From assembly GCF_028453695.1 (NCBI RefSeq), contig NC_135775.1, positions 2,666,001 through 2,730,000 of the forward strand: 64,000 nucleotides of DNA, in the 5' to 3' direction. Position 1 is the first letter of the stretch, and each line of letters begins with the position of its first letter. This document shows, one piece after another, positions 35,326 to 49,321 of the stretch. The translations under genes and the position numbers were made by a program. This DNA is from Augochlora pura. Lineage: Eukaryota; Arthropoda; Insecta; Hymenoptera; Halictidae. The notes beneath the pieces were generated by a model. The model searched no databases and was not told the DNA's origin. It saw nothing but the letters and a program-made list of their open reading frames with translations.

Positions 35326-36752
35326 TAATAGCATTTGAGTAATCCACCTGGACATCCTTCCCTGAGAACTAATGGTCGATCTTCCTAGTCTCCGTCATTC
35401 CATGGCATCTAAAAGAATTTCATAAATTCAGTATATAGAAAAAAACGTATTCCAGATGATAAAATATACTTTACCAATGGTCGTAGGTTTAGTATTAAGC
35501 ATTGACGACAATAACAGACAATTCGTATTGGTTCGTAACTTAGACAGTTAAAAATTGCTCGAGGATGATTGTTCACACTATTCTGCGAAACGTTGCGCGT
35601 CGGCCGGAGTACGTAAATCCCAGATTGCTGGAAAAATATGACAAAGATCAGTCACAATGCTTAATCAACGATTTAGCAACGAGATAATAACATCGCTTAC
35701 CTAAACATGAAATCGCTCTTTCGAATCATCGTTGTTCGTTCGGTTGCGTCAACGAGGTGTCCGGTATGGCCGGGAGCGAGGATTCCGCCAGTCCTCGAGA
35801 GTTCCTGGAAAACAATCATCGGGATTCACGTTGATTTTCGCTGGAACATCTTCCGGCGATCGGAAACGTAATCACGGTAAGAACGTCGGCGAAGTTCGTT
35901 TGTTCGGGAGGCAACAACGGTCGCGGACCTCGGCCTTGGCTCGCGTTACGTAACATCGGTCGTTAATACAGCAACCATGCGAATCGATAATAAAAGCATC
36001 AATGAACGTGTACACGTCGGCTTCTCCGAGCGTCCCGGGCTTCGGATTTCTTCGAGCAGGACTCGGTTTTTTCCGCGGCGCGAGACTGCCGGAGAAAAGA
36101 GAACGCGTCGTCGTAATAATCGGAGATAATCGTGTTCGCGCGTGACACGCCGATTCGCCAACATTCGGAGACGTGTAACGAACTTATTGGAAGCCGTTCC
36201 CTATCTTCGCGAGACGCCGCTGTCGTTGTTGATCCGGCCACGCGTCGCAACAATTAAATCGAATTTCTAGGGACGAGACGAGCGGCGAAGGTGACACAAT
36301 GGGATAACTTCGGTAGTCTAAGCCGGCACGATTGCGCGTTCGCATTAAACGATTTGTCACTTAATTTTATTTATTTCTGTATTTTTATCATAATTGTATA
36401 ATTGCATTACACACGCGCGAATAATTATTATACGATCGTTCACAACAATCGCTGGCCTAACAACCGCGTCTCGGCAAAGAATTACGTCGAATGCCGGGCT
36501 GGACGCGACCATAGCGAATTTCGTCGACCGTGCACCAAGCAGCAACAATTCGTGCGAATTAGCAGCTTCCTGTTTCGAACTGGAAACGGTCGAAAATCCG
36601 TTTCCGTTGTGTCCCGGCTGGAACGCGGCGATGTTTTCAAACCGAAAAGCAACGAGCAAGTCGAGCCAAGGCAAGGCGAAATCGTTTGTAAAACGGAGGA
36701 GGGTCGTAATCAGGAAACCGATGATCGTTCTAAACGTCCGTCGGGTCGTGTC

Positions 36753-36785
36753 GCGCTCGCTCGCTCGCTCGCTCGCTCGCTCGCT
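36753..36785. repeat. (CGCT)n microsatellite
   Basis: Eight consecutive CGCT units. CpG-rich tandem repeats of this kind fit the non-depleted CpG content of the region. Confidence 0.85.
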
Positions 36786-36951
36786 GCCCTGTCGGCGGCG
36801 ATATCATGATTTTCAGAAATGAGCGCCAAGATTAGAGAGAATTGACGTCACGCCGTCGCGACAATAAAAAGAGGGATCTCCGTGTTCGTTTGTAGGCCCG
36901 TACGCGAGGACGGCGTATCACCGACAATGAATCGCCGAGAAAGCGGGATAC

Positions 36952-36988
36952 GGACGACGCCGACGACGACGACGACGACGACGTCGAC
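36952..36988. repeat. (CGA)n microsatellite
   Basis: About ten CGA units with two interruptions. Confidence 0.8.
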
Positions 36989-37238
36989 AACGTAAGCATG
37001 AGAGAGGCATGAGGCATGCAGCCAGAGAACAAGCACCGACACAGGCCGCTTCATATCGAGCGTCGCCCGGCTCCGGCTTTCCACTCGAGTTTTCGAGCAA
37101 CGTGTCGCCGGCCGATCCTCTCCATCGAAGACGATGCCACGGTATATGTACATTGCAAAGTCTGCGAACCTCCAGCTCGGTTCTCGTTCATCAACCGATG
37201 TGTTTCTGAACAATAATTTCGAAACGGTTGTCCCGTTC

Positions 37239-37860
37239 CTTAACTGATATCGCCGAGTGTATATCGCGACAATTATTGATTATGTGTCAAACAACGCGAC
37301 GGCTTAATTAGAAGTCAATTCCAACTATTGCATCTTGGGTTCCGCGTCGTCGATATTTAGCCTCTATTGTACAACGAATGAGCGAGCTGGAGGTTGCATC
37401 GTTGCAATTTTAAAAAATTCACTGCTTCGTATCCCGCGATCCTTATTCCGACATATTCCTCGAACAGTACTTGCTTTGATATTATGAAAACTTTTTACGA
37501 GAAAAGTTACGATCTGTCAAGTTATTCAACAAAATGTGCAGCTATAACCTCAGCCACTAATACAAAATTAACGAAAGGATCTTTCGAACAAAAGTCGTAT
37601 TCTGCTAACAATTTATTGTGTTAATGGACATCTGTATCGTTGTTCGATGAAATATTAGAAAAGGACAAGAATACTTTGCATGAGATCGATTATGAGAAAA
37701 TCGATCAGCTTAGAAGCTATAATTGCATCTTTGTGTTTTCATTGGCAAATTATTCAGGCGAATGCCTTATTAATGCCTTATTCATAATTTTGGTTGGAAA
37801 TCGATTATCATAAAGGTTACGATTATTATCTCGAACGTCTATACGAACGACCCACTGTGC
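37239..37860. repeat. Diverged element, copy A (paralogue at 56843)
   Basis: The first 200 bp match 56843-57050 at about 85-90% by eye, with long shared blocks such as CAATTATTGATTATGTGTCA and GACGGCTTAATTAGAAGTCA. An insertion of about 220 bp relative to copy B occupies 37441-37645. Homology then resumes (GACAAGAAT.CTTTGC.TGAGATC; TTACGATTATT). No open frame is shared, so the conservation is not protein-coding. It could be a dispersed repeat or a duplicated regulatory element rich in homeodomain-type motifs. Confidence 0.75.
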
Positions 37861-39477
37861 CACGGCGCGAATAACTCGTTCGAAACAATTTTTCCATAGC
37901 AAAGTCGCTCGAAAGGCTGCGAAACCCCTAGCCGTCCGTTCCGCTGCATCATGCATGAATCGAGTTGTACACCGTTCTAGAGGTTGCCGCCCACGCGGGC
38001 AGCTCGCTGCGACGTGGGCAGAGCACATTATTTCCCGATTAATCCCTCCGCACCGTTCGGGAAATTGGTACACGTAAGATTTCTCGATCGAGCGTAGCCG
38101 AAGCCCGCGAAATACTGCTGATTTTTATGAATTTATTTCTGGCGAACTACGCGGCGTGCAAGAGCCACCGCCACGCGCGCAACACCGCTCTCGCCGCTCC
38201 TCCAGCTGGCTTCGATTTCGCCGAGAAATATTTGTTGCATGCGTTCGATGCTGCAGAAATAATTGAGACTCTCATCGGGTCGAACCTCCATCGATTGCTC
38301 ACTGACGACCTTTTATCCAATTGCCTTTGCACAGTGTATCAACTTAAAGCGTAAATCGATACGGTTTTATCAATGGAACTCTTTAGTTATACAGTGACGC
38401 GGATTAGAGGCGAAGCGACTTTTACAGTTTTAGAGACGTTTAAACGAAACGAAATATCGTATTTGTGTATTTCTAAAAAATAATAGAAAATAGAAATATC
38501 CGAGTATGGTGTTTTATTAACTTTAACTAAAATTCTTCTTTCCTTCTTCTTGTCATTTCAACGAATTTTAATATTTGAAAAATATTTCTCGGCAACTGTT
38601 TATTAAATTAAACTATCTACCATTTCAAAAATATCCCCCTATCTTGACTTATTTATACAAGAATATCTTCCGGAAATTTATAAACATTTCTGCCAAGTTT
38701 ACCGAACGCTGAATCCCGAATCTTTAGCGTTAAATATTGATCGTCTCGCGGACGGAAGGTAGCCCCGTATAAAATCGTTTAAAATATACGAACGGAACCG
38801 GATCGCCGGCGAAACAATGAAAAACGTCTTTGATGGAACGAATCGTCGTTTAATCGCCTGTCGGGTCGAATCGGGAAACGATTCGAACAGGATTACGCTC
38901 GAGTATTAGAGATTAGTATTTACGGCGGGGCTAGGGTAACGACTCCCTCTCTCTCCCGTTTCTGGCCGTGTGTTGGTTAATTGCGATGACGTTTCTGGAG
39001 CATTGCCACTTTTATGACAAGCCATTCGTTCGAGTTCGTTGAATCGCACGAATGAATAAGCGCGGATAAAGCGGTACAATTTGGTGACAACGAATCGGTT
39101 GTTGCGCGGCGGACTGTATATGCGGACGGAGCTGCTCCTCTCTCTCTCAATTTCTCTCTCTTTCTCGCCGCGATTCCAACGACGACCACACGCTCCCAAA
39201 TGTATTGGAACAGGTAGGCTTTAATTGGAAACCGTGACTTATTGGTTACTACGGGGACTATGTGTCTAGTTGTCCGTTGATTCATAATGGCAGCGTATCT
39301 GGCCGCGACGACACGAGCCAATAATTTTCTTTCCGATGTTGCGCGGAGCATCGGCGACCTGTGCGATTACCTTTCAATAAGTTCCTGACAAATTGCTCGG
39401 TCCCGCGGATATCGGGACAACCTAGCCGGCTCGATTACGATTTATCGAGTGTCGCGGCGTTTCGCGGAAATATTGCC

Positions 39478-39496
39478 GGACCTCGGTTATCCGAAC
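39478..39496. repeat. Lone pogo/Tigger-type end
   Basis: GGACCTCGGTTATCCGAAC matches the ends of the paired elements at 22074 and 27006. No inverted partner was seen within a few hundred bases. Confidence 0.4.
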
Positions 39497-40198
39497 ACTC
39501 GACGTTCAAATCTACAAATATTCATAAGTACCACCGGGAGCTAATTTTCATCGAAATTGGAAAATAGAAACGACTACTTGAACAATGCTAAAGATATTGA
39601 TTTAATTGTTTAAAATTAAATTTCAATATTGACATTTGCATACTTTAATATACCATAAAGGATTTTTTTATATCACTATATATTTATTTAATTATGCGAC
39701 GTAGAAGTCAAAGCCATACTATCGTCTGAATAGTTTTGAGAGTCATTCTCAAAGGGCCACTGCGTCCCTAATTGATCATATCAAGGCTCTATAGCACGTT
39801 CATTTGTTTATTGAATGCGTGGGGAAAGTTACCAGTTGATCATAAAATCAAGGAAAAAACATAGATTTAGAACGACTCGAGAAATCGTTGGAATGAAACC
39901 CGCGGTAATGTTATGGGAAAATGCCTGCGGCGAATCGTGTAGTTTCAGCGAGCAGCTGTACACGGGGGTTAAGAATGCCGAGCAGAAACAGAAATCCCGA
40001 AATTGGTTGGAACGGTCCAGTAATTTTAGCAGCAAGATTCCACGCGATCGATCCATCTAAAACGAACGGTAGATTCCGTATCGAGAGCGGCACGAAAAAT
40101 AAACAGGAAATAAGGAATAATTTCGTGGCTCTCGAAAACCGTGTGGCAGCTTCCCCGACTTGAATGGGGCTATTCTTATCAGCGCAAAGCGTCGAACG

Positions 40199-40235
40199 AG
40201 AGAGAGAGAGAGAGAGCGAGTGAGAGAGAGAGAGA
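40199..40235. repeat. (AG)n microsatellite
   Basis: AGAGAGAG tracts with single GCGAGT interruption. Confidence 0.8.
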
Positions 40236-40874
40236 AGCCACGATTAAATTTAACCTCCGTTAATTCATCCGCCGTGACACGAAAGCGGAGCCCGCTGTCG
40301 TGCATTTCTGTCTGCGCGGCTGCTTAGATTCGATCCGTCGAATACGTTAATACCTTCGCCGTCGTTGCGGCTTTTTCCGACGGCGAACGTGATAACGGGT
40401 GCCGCCCGGGAACGTCACTGCTGGGACAAACTACCGAAAACGTCCGACGAATTCATCAATTTATGCAACGTCGCGCGGTGGGGAGAACGGCCGATTTAGC
40501 AATATTCCGAACGTTACTAATAATCGATAATTCTCCGCCGCGTGCACTATACGGAAGCCTAATTGAGTTTCGCGCGTTGCTTGAAATAACCTTTTTTTTT
40601 GTTGTTTAAAGTAGCGCGGAGAGAAGGAGAGCAAACGTGTTTCAATTTAGAGTGACAGTTTTCATTTACAGCAACGGCAAAGAGGAGTTGTTATGAAATT
40701 CTTCTCCTTTTTACGAAAGCAGAATTTTCGGGGTTGAAATTCACGGTGAAAAGAATAATAATAGGAACGATATATACTGGTGAAAATAATTTCGAAAACT
40801 TTTCCGAAATTAGTGTGCTCGATTTTTTGGCAATCGAACTCGAAAATTCGGCCCCGAGAGTGCAATAAAAAACC

Positions 40875-41012
40875 GTGTCAGACAACAACAAAGATATCGT
40901 TACTATAAAAAGGCGTTCAGACTACAAAAGATATCGTACTATAAAAAGCTGTCAGACAATAAAAAGGTATCGGGGCGATAAAAAGATGGTGACGGAATAA
41001 AAATAGGTGTCT
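40875..41012. repeat. Degenerate 36-38-bp tandem repeat, about three and a half copies
   Basis: Units begin at 40875, 40913 and 40949 with GTCAGAC or TTCAGAC, followed by A-rich sequence, GATATCG or GGTATCG, and ATAAAAAG. A further decayed partial unit runs to about 41012. Confidence 0.75.
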
Positions 41013-43448
41013 CGAAGCGTGTTACGTAAAACATATCGAAGCGTATTTGCATCGTACGCTTGCGAAACAAACCGTGCACCTTTGCGCGCCCGGCGATTAA
41101 TAATATTCGCCCCGCTAACAGAACGCTAACGATATTAGCCGAACTCGGCGAAAAAATCTAGGTATTTCATTTGTCCGGGGAGAGGTTATTGGAAAAATTC
41201 TTATCGCCGCTTTCTGAACCCTACGCCTCTGACGCTCGACCGCCCTCCGCCTGCCACCCCAAATACACCCCTAATGACGTCATAGGACAGTGGCGCCAAC
41301 AACCCTGCACTGACGTCAGCTCGGAATATTGGGCAACCGAGTTACCTTTGTGCCCACGAATTCCGCACGGTTTCCCGTCTCGTTTCTCGCGTGCACGCCA
41401 GAACAGACGAGAAGAAAAAAGAAAAGAAAAGAAGGAAATAGACAAAAGGCAGTTGCACGGCCGACGAACGCGACGAACAAATAATATTATTCGAGAACGT
41501 TGCACGCCGACGCGTCTCATTTGTCGGCTGCATTCGTTAGCTCGGAATTTGTCGGCCATCGATTCCTCGTAGGAGGCGCGTCCGAGACTTGACGATTTCA
41601 TCCCCTCGTTACTTTGGACCCGCGCGAATCTCTTTGCCCTACCCCCCGACCAAGTGACTCACACACACGCGAGACAGCTTCCCACGCTGTAATTTCCCAC
41701 TTTTCCAAATTTATTTTTCGCGACAGATCATAATACCGTGCCAGATACGTCGCCGATTATTAATCGCTATATCTGGACTGCGGATCTCTGCGCAGCTATG
41801 AGAAAAATGACGGGGCAGGAAATAGCGTGAAACGTCAGGGGAATAGAACGTGGCCGCGTTGCCTCGCGACGCCCGATGATTATCAACAATTTTCGCTGTC
41901 GTCGTCGACACCCCCCCAAAAATGTTTTCATTAATATTATACTCTTTATAAAAGCATGACATTAATGTTTGATTTAATTAATACTCGAACGGCGGGTCCA
42001 TTAGGAGTCAGACGGTAAGAATTAATTTTTGACAACGGATTTCAATGTGTTTCGTCGAAGCCTATAAAACGCTAATGTAATGTAGAAGCGAGTGAACTAA
42101 ACGGTTTAAAAAGACTTGTTCGAAGTCTGTGGATACAAATACGTCAGTCTCATCACTATTATTATTTATGAATGTATACGGTCCTGCAAAGCGGGTCAAT
42201 CGAACTAAATCTCGATGAGCACTGCGAGGTTCTAAAGGGCAGGGCTGACCTCGCAATGCGGGGATGAAGCATTAAAATTGACAAGCGATGAAACAATATT
42301 AAATATAATTTGACCGTATAATTTGAAGACAATATTTTTTCTCGCGTTTTCAAGACCTAATAAAATTCGTAAAACTTGAAAATTAATTTAAAAAAAAACT
42401 CTGACTTTCTTCTTGTCCACTTGAAAAAAGTTATTCCGTTTTAAAATATTTGTCCGAATATGAACGCGAGTCGCCAGTACATCGGCGACTCTATTAATTG
42501 CGATGGATTTAACCGGTGACATCGGAGACGAGCGTAATCCGTGCATTACGGCCGTGCATCGTCGGATGATTATTACGTCGCAAATATCAGGGGCGAGGAG
42601 GGGAGGGGAAGGTCTTGCGTAGACGTTCCATTACATAGGGGGGGCATAGAACATAGAGAGACGTACATACGTAAATACGTGCGCCGCGGGTTTATCGAGC
42701 CGCGGCGGTGCGGCGCGAAGCAATGCCTTCGTCATCGATTCACCATGACGACGGCAATGACGATTTCCCCCTCGTCATTCGTTACCTGAGCTTCGGTTCT
42801 GATTACCTTCCCATCGCCGGTCAAACTAGACCCGCCGGTTATTTTTGCACCTGCACGATAACGCCGCAGCAGAACGGCGCAACGATGCTTCCGTACGAAT
42901 CGACTTTTCGCTTTGTTTCACGGAAATAGCGATTCGATTTCGCATCTGCACCGCGAACCATTATTCCGGGATCTGGAAAAATAGAACCACCCCCTACGGT
43001 TCGCCCTGATCGTTGTTAACGGTAAAACTACCGAGCCCTAAACGCGACTAATTAATATTGTTTCATAACAATGTTAAAATCAAAATTCGAGCTCTCTACG
43101 ATTCTTATTATAATATAAGCTCGAATGAACAAATTAGTATACAAACGAAAATATTTTTCAACTATCGGGAATTGTAAAAGAATGTTTTTTAAATAAATTG
43201 GGAATGAAGAACAAATTTAATTAATTATTTATTACGAAAGAAGCATCGAAATGTTTGCGTCGGACATTTCGAGCCCTCGCGCCACGATTTCTTCTCTCCT
43301 ACGGCTAGTTACGTTGATTAGCACTTTTTTGTCGTTAACTCGGCGCACTATATAACAATGAGTCAGACCTCTCATGAATATTTCATGCGAGATCTGCTGA
43401 ATATTATCCATATCTTCTAAACCGAAATAGATTCCTTAATTATCGGTC

Positions 43449-43465
43449 GACTGCGGATTTTATAC
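43449..43465. repeat. Lone end of the GACYGCGGAT family
   Basis: GACTGCGGATTTTATAC, matching the family end; another partial match lies at 41775-41787. No paired partner was located. Confidence 0.35.
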
Positions 43466-44535
43466 GTTTGCCACGAAAATGAGTACGTGAGATTTTAAAC
43501 GATGGCAGTATTAAAAGAGGGGGTGTAATTTATACAGGACGAGTAATTTAACTTTCGCTTTAATCTTTCTTGTAAACTACGTGCCGCATAAAAGATATAT
43601 AATGAACTGAATCTCGGAGATTATAATTAACTCAAGCAGACTGTAATATTCTAATAAAAAAGCGAAAACAGCAAGAAGCAATTACTCGAGGCATTTTCAT
43701 TATATATGTAGTTTTAGGAAAAGGACTATGATAAAATAAAGTTAATCAAGTCACCCTGTGTATAATAAATATATACGTAAAGAAATACCTGATCTCGGTG
43801 CAACAGAAACGCGATTTTCAACGTGACCATTTTCATGTGATATTTTCAATGCGACATTTTCAATATGTCATTTCCACGCGACGCGCAGTTGAACGAAAAA
43901 AAAAAGTAAAAGAAGGAAAAGCCATGTACATATTTGGTAAAAGGCTGATCCCGCGAAAACGCTGGCTAAATCGAGCCGGTTTGTTGAGAGTCTCGGCTCG
44001 AAGAGAGGGCGAAAGCGCGCCATGTAGAGAGTGCTATCCGTCTTTCCCTTTAGCAAATTAGGCCGGCCGGGCCAGGCGCGAAGGATCGAGGAATGTAAAC
44101 GGTATAAATTGATTGTTACGCCATTGGGTTGAGCTGTCAAACACGTGGCATCTCGAAGGCCCGCGATCCGCGAACCGCCACCGCAACCACCACCGCCATT
44201 TTGGTGTAGAGATCGGAGCGGTTTCTGATCCTCTCTGGCTCGTGTAATCTCTCTCCCCCCTCTCTCTCTCTCTATTTCGCTCTCTCCCTTCTTACTCTCA
44301 TCCACGCGTGTTATTCCAGCGATTCTTCCGAACGCGAGCTGAACAAGGATAAGCTCTGAGCTAGGTAATCGTAAAGGCGGAAATTAAAAGGCGCGAGAAG
44401 CTTCCCGGCTGAGCAAACAACAAGAATATTCCTCCCGCGCCGTCGCGTCCTGTCGGTCGCGATAGATTCTTCGCCCTATCCCTCCCACCCTCTCGCCCTC
44501 TCCGGCCCTCTCCCTACCCTCTCTCGGTTTCTCTC

Positions 44536-44815
44536 TCTCTCTCTCTCTCCCGCTCGCCCTGCTCTCGGAACGATTCCTGCAGAGATATCCGTGTGTCCGA
44601 CGACAAATACCAGCGGCACACGCTCGATATCCACCCTGAATCCCGTCGAGAGAGAAAGAGGGACAGAGATTCGGCGAGGATGAGAAAGAGAGAAGAGAGA
44701 GAGAGAGAGAAAGGCGGGGGAGGCATTCGGGGAGAAAAAATCGTTTCCACGCCTCTTTTCAAGAGAGACAGAGAGAGAGAGGGAGAGAAGGGAGAAAGAG
44801 AGCAGCTTTCGTTCG
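44536..44815. repeat. CT and AG microsatellite cluster
   Basis: (CT)n at 44530-44550 and several (AG)n tracts at about 44650-44810 make a purine/pyrimidine-biased stretch whose translation is a meaningless Arg/Glu repeat. Confidence 0.75.
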
Positions 44816-47800
44816 ACGAAGTGGCTGGTTTACAAGATTTACAATTTCTCCGGGCGGAACGGGCCGAAATAGCGAGTACCATTGAACGGCTCGCGCGTCT
44901 GCTATTAAGATCGATGCTTAAAGCGGAAAGCTTTTAAAGCCTCGCGGATACCGGCCGCGAAAGAGATCGCGCGCGCGCGCCTCCGGAGTTTTCATCGACT
45001 ATACGGACAACTTTATGGCCCCGGTCGTTTGCCGACCTCTTTCTCCCCGCGGAACAATAAAAAAAATTCCGAGGAAGCCGGCCGATCCGGATTTTTCGTC
45101 GGCGGGCTTGATTCATCGTGCGCGGCCGCGTGGCTCGTCGGGCTCGCGTAATCGCCGGCAACCGGCGTCGTAACCTTCCTCGTAAAAATCGCCGGGGCGA
45201 GCCGCGATTTTTGCCAGCGGGGGACGCGCGCGATCCGTTCCGTTGCCGCGCGCGCGCGGTTTCGCAACCGTGCGTGAACTCGCCCAAGGTCCGGGGGGGT
45301 CACCGGCGACCGACACGTTTCCGGTGCCCGCCGCGCGTTGCCCGCGGAATTGGAAATAATAATTCGGCTCTGTCGCGCGTCACGGCGACGATTAGCGCGA
45401 ACGAGTTCTGTTTGCGACGACCGCGGATGCGCGCGTGCGATCGGCGAAACGCGATTCCGCGTGCAGACTGCTGCAACCAGGACCACGAACTGCTCGATTT
45501 CATTCGACGATTCTCATCTCCTTTGTTCTCGCGGCTCTTTTCATCGACGGGATCTCGGATCTTGATTGATAACGAGGCTAATTTCCTGGATCTTGACGCC
45601 GAATCTACCCGCCACGGTCGAACGAGCCGTCTCTCGTTTTACAATTATAAAAATGAACGCTTTCGCGGAAATCGAACGAATGAATTACATTATCGGACCG
45701 ACTGCTGTTATAAAAACTGCACGGATCTAAATAGATTGGATTCCCCGTCGACGGTTTTATGCGCGGTGTGTTCAGTGTTCACGATATGTTCTTTCATACA
45801 GTTCTATTCTATGAATGAAATAATTGTTATTTTAGGAACCGCTGAAGAGTAATAAGTCTGTAAAAATTTTAATCTAATCATAGAAAGCTGCTGGTAAATA
45901 AAATAGTGACGAGATAGTATTGACATAGTATTGGTGATAATTTTTCATAATAGCGACGCGACTACGCTGGATTACGCCAGTTACGTAACTGTACTGTCAT
46001 TGATGCATTCATGTTTTCTTGTGTATAATCAAGGTTCTGCCTTCAATCCTTTGCCATATCATTTCCAGTTACAGTAACAGTAATTAGAACTTTTTTCATT
46101 GCAATAATTTATAAAACATCGTTTAACTTAACAGATTCTTATTAAAAATCTGTATTACGAGTCTGACTCTTTGAAGTATGACAAAGGGTTGAAAAGGTTG
46201 AAAAGGTCACAAATCAGAGGAAATGACGTTCGAGATGGTATCGAAAGGACGAGAATACAGCAAGACAGAGGGAGAGGGAGGTAAAGGGGGATTGTTGTCG
46301 AACAGTTAAGAAAACATCCTTGAGCGGAAAACTCGTGCATGCAGCGGTACACGGGTGCCCGGCTGCGGAGGCATCGCGCTATTATTTAAACTATTTATAG
46401 TACGTGATGCTACGAAATACCGGCGGGCTAGGAAAACTCGATGAATCGCGAAAGAAGTTCGTCGGGCGTAGGCCGGCGACGTGGAACCAAGAGAGAGTAT
46501 TCCTTAAAAATAAACGGTGCACGCTCGGAGCCGAACGCGTTCGAGCAACGCCGTTGTTTACCGTACAAGGCGGGAAATGATCGAGAATTTACGAGGGGCT
46601 CGAACCCCCCCGGAGCAAGAGTACCAGAAATTTCGTGCAGGCTGCCCGTTGCTGGCCGAAACTTTCTTCTCAACCCCTTTGCCATATTTCGGCGACTCGC
46701 GACGAAGTTTTTCAGTAATAAATAATACGATGCTTAAATAATAGAACGTTCGAATGCCGGAATAACGCGAAATTCAAGGACCGGTAATTTTTACTGGTAG
46801 TTTCGGCGTTAAAAGTGTGACCAATTTGCCAGGACACCGCCGTAACACCGTAAAGACGTCGATAAAGTATTCCGAGCGGCCCGCTAAAATATAATACATT
46901 CACGGTAATACATTCAAGTTCTAAACGTTTCCGACTATGTTCACAGGGCGTAGGAGCACCGCGCGTTCGGTGATCGCCGCGCGTGGTTACACCGTGCACA
47001 GACATAATCCACGCCATAGAGTGACGCGCGAAGCAAACGATACAATTGGACGGATGAAAGTAGGTGACTCGCGAACAATGAGCCACGATGGGGCCAAGAA
47101 TAAGATTCTCTATTCACCGTGACGCATTGCAGTGAATCACAATCGCCGCCGAGACACGTCACTCACCGTCGAATTTACCAAGTTTCAACCCTCGCCTAGC
47201 CGCGAACGCGACTCCGCTCGGCTCGATCGCGGCACAGACTTTTCGCCTTTAATCCGATTTCGGTGGCGGCGGATCATCGACCGGGGGATCTTCCCTCCCT
47301 CCCTCCCCTCGAAAATATCCTGGCTTCTGGTTCGCTGCCCGACCGATCCTGCGAACCCCCGATCGATCCTAACCGCGTTTCCCGGCGATAGAGACGTTAA
47401 GTCTCCGAATCACGGCTCGGTTCCCGATCGATCTTCGAACGAGTCTCGAATCTTCGACGCGGATTAACCGGCGCGAGCCTGGGCCGGTCTTCTGCAATCT
47501 TTTTCGGGTGATTAACGGCCCGAAGACGAACGAATTTCGAGGACCGGAAGTTTACCGGGCAGCCCGACACGCCGAGAAATTCGTTTCGAGGAACGCTAAC
47601 CCTTTTAGAGAAACGGCTGCAGTCGCCCCGCTCTATTTTTGTCGAATTTATTTGCTGGAGTGTTCAACGAATGTTGGCGTCGAAAATCAGCGATAATTAT
47701 CATCTAAATGTTATTAATTATTGTTTTCTTAATTTATGACAAAAGCGTCACGTGGAAAAGAGAGGAAACGTACGTATAAAGAATTTCGAAACACCGTTCC

Positions 47801-48109
47801 ATCGTTTTCAACTTAGTAAAACGATTGGAAGAATAAACGGATGGCTGTGCAGCTGCTGCATGCTGCGATCGATACAGACGATTTTTATTTTGCATAGAAT
47901 TTACTGCGTATTCTACTGCGAGTTTTATGAATCCGTGAGGACGACTGAATGCGTCGAATATGAGAACTGTATAGAAATTAAAACAATATATAAGGGTATT
48001 ACGTTATTTTAAACTTACTGCAGTTATTAGAAGGGGAGCGATCTTTTGCAGCTTTCATTTTATGCAATTAACTTCGACTTTCAGTTTTGCATAAAGGTCC
48101 ACTGTCTGG

Positions 48110-48275
48110 TCGTGAATCTAATTATAAGTCCAATTAAAAGCAGAGTTATGAGACTAATTATGAATAGAATTATAAATCTAATTATAAGTATAATTGTAAG
48201 CAGAATTATAAGTCTAATTACGAGTCTATTTATAAGAATAATTATTAGTCTAATTAGAAGTATAATTATACGTCC
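48110..48275. repeat. Degenerate ~12-bp AT-rich array
   Basis: Repeated AATTATAAGTCT-like units (AATTATAAGT, AATTAGAAGT, AATTATGAAT), about a dozen in succession and often alternating as a 24-bp dimer. Confidence 0.75.
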
Positions 48276-49321
48276 GCGTCAACGAAATCCAATCGCGACC
48301 CACCGAATAGAATTATAAAATTAAACCGTGAAACCAGTTATACCAATCGGCACGATAAATCCTTCGTTTAGCACACAAGAGGCTAGAATTGTTAATAAAC
48401 ACGGAACGGCGAATTTCTGAATGAAATGCTGATCGAACGAGAACCCCGCGGACAGGTTCGGTTAAATAGAATTTCACGCACGTTCATTTTCCAGCGACGT
48501 CAACCGATGGAATCATTCTTCATTTCCGCGGCTCGCGCCGTGCACCCTTATTTGATCGGTATCCTGCCTCACTTTCAAATATTTTATAAGCCAATCGATA
48601 TTCCGTGGACGCTGGTGCACGAGCAAAATCCCCCCCCCCCCCGACCGATCGAAGAATTTTCCCGCGGTTTCGAACATCTCTCTCTCTGTCTCTCCTTATA
48701 CAAATTTATTTCCGATCGATGCTCGCGCAGAATTCGGTGTCTACGCGTGAGCACGCGTACGGGCTTGGCTCGCGAACGGGGCAAAAAAGAAACGGATGCA
48801 CACGCGTCTTATCCGTCCTGCTTCAGAATCTCGTGACGAGGCGGCGCGTAGGCGGAAAAATAAAGAAACGGATGTAAAGGCGGCGGGGATCTGAAACGTG
48901 TCGGTCGGCGTACTCAGCCTCTTCTTTTCTCGCGCGCGACGCCGTGAATTAAAAACGGGGGGGGAGAGGAGAGTGAAGGTGGCGTATTGACACGATCTAG
49001 ATATCGGCCGCAGAAACAATATACCGCACCGGAAGCATCAATACACGCGCCGTTTGTAAAATAATGAAAAACGAATGAAAACGTCCGACGAAATTCGCGG
49101 GGCCGTTGAAACGGACTTTTTACCGATCTTCTTGAAGACGCGACGCCCCCGAATACACACACACAACAGCGTGTTGTACAAATCAACAAGCGCTCTCGCT
49201 TGCCGACAGTGTCAACATTTTAAGCAACATTATTATTAGGCTCGCGCGCGCGCGAAATGGAGGTACTTCCGAGCGAACGGTAAGAATTACGTGTCTTTTT
49301 CGGAAGACGTTCGTTTCGTTC

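Larger units (their letters stand above)
34423..37238. other. 3' UTR and non-coding flank of the muscle gene
   Basis: A poly(A) signal at 35320-35325 suggests a 3' UTR of about 0.9 kb for the longest isoform. Beyond it I see no gene. A (CGCT)n tract at 36753-36785 and a (CGA)n tract at 36952-36988 are the only marked structures. Confidence 0.55.
37861..48109. other. Non-coding stretch in the gene desert
   Basis: No supportable gene. Frames of 60-240 codons in GC-rich parts (for example around 45.1-45.8 kb and 43.9-44.9 kb) have Arg-rich, low-complexity translations and no matching splice sites. A lone pogo-type end lies at 39478-39496, GACYGCGGAT-type ends at 41775 and 43449, a 37-bp repeat array at 40875 and AG/CT tracts near 40.2 and 44.5-44.8 kb. 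Confidence 0.55.

Noticed and set aside
45118..45852. 244-codon plus-strand frame in the desert
   Set aside because: Arg-rich, overlaps two long minus-strand frames and carries no domain. Chance frame in GC-rich DNA.
46565..46680. Apparent tRNA T-arm (GGGTTCGAGCCCC on the minus strand)
   Set aside because: A B-box-like hairpin is present, but no A box or acceptor stem lies at the right distance, and the GGGGG/CCCCC run forms the hairpin by itself.
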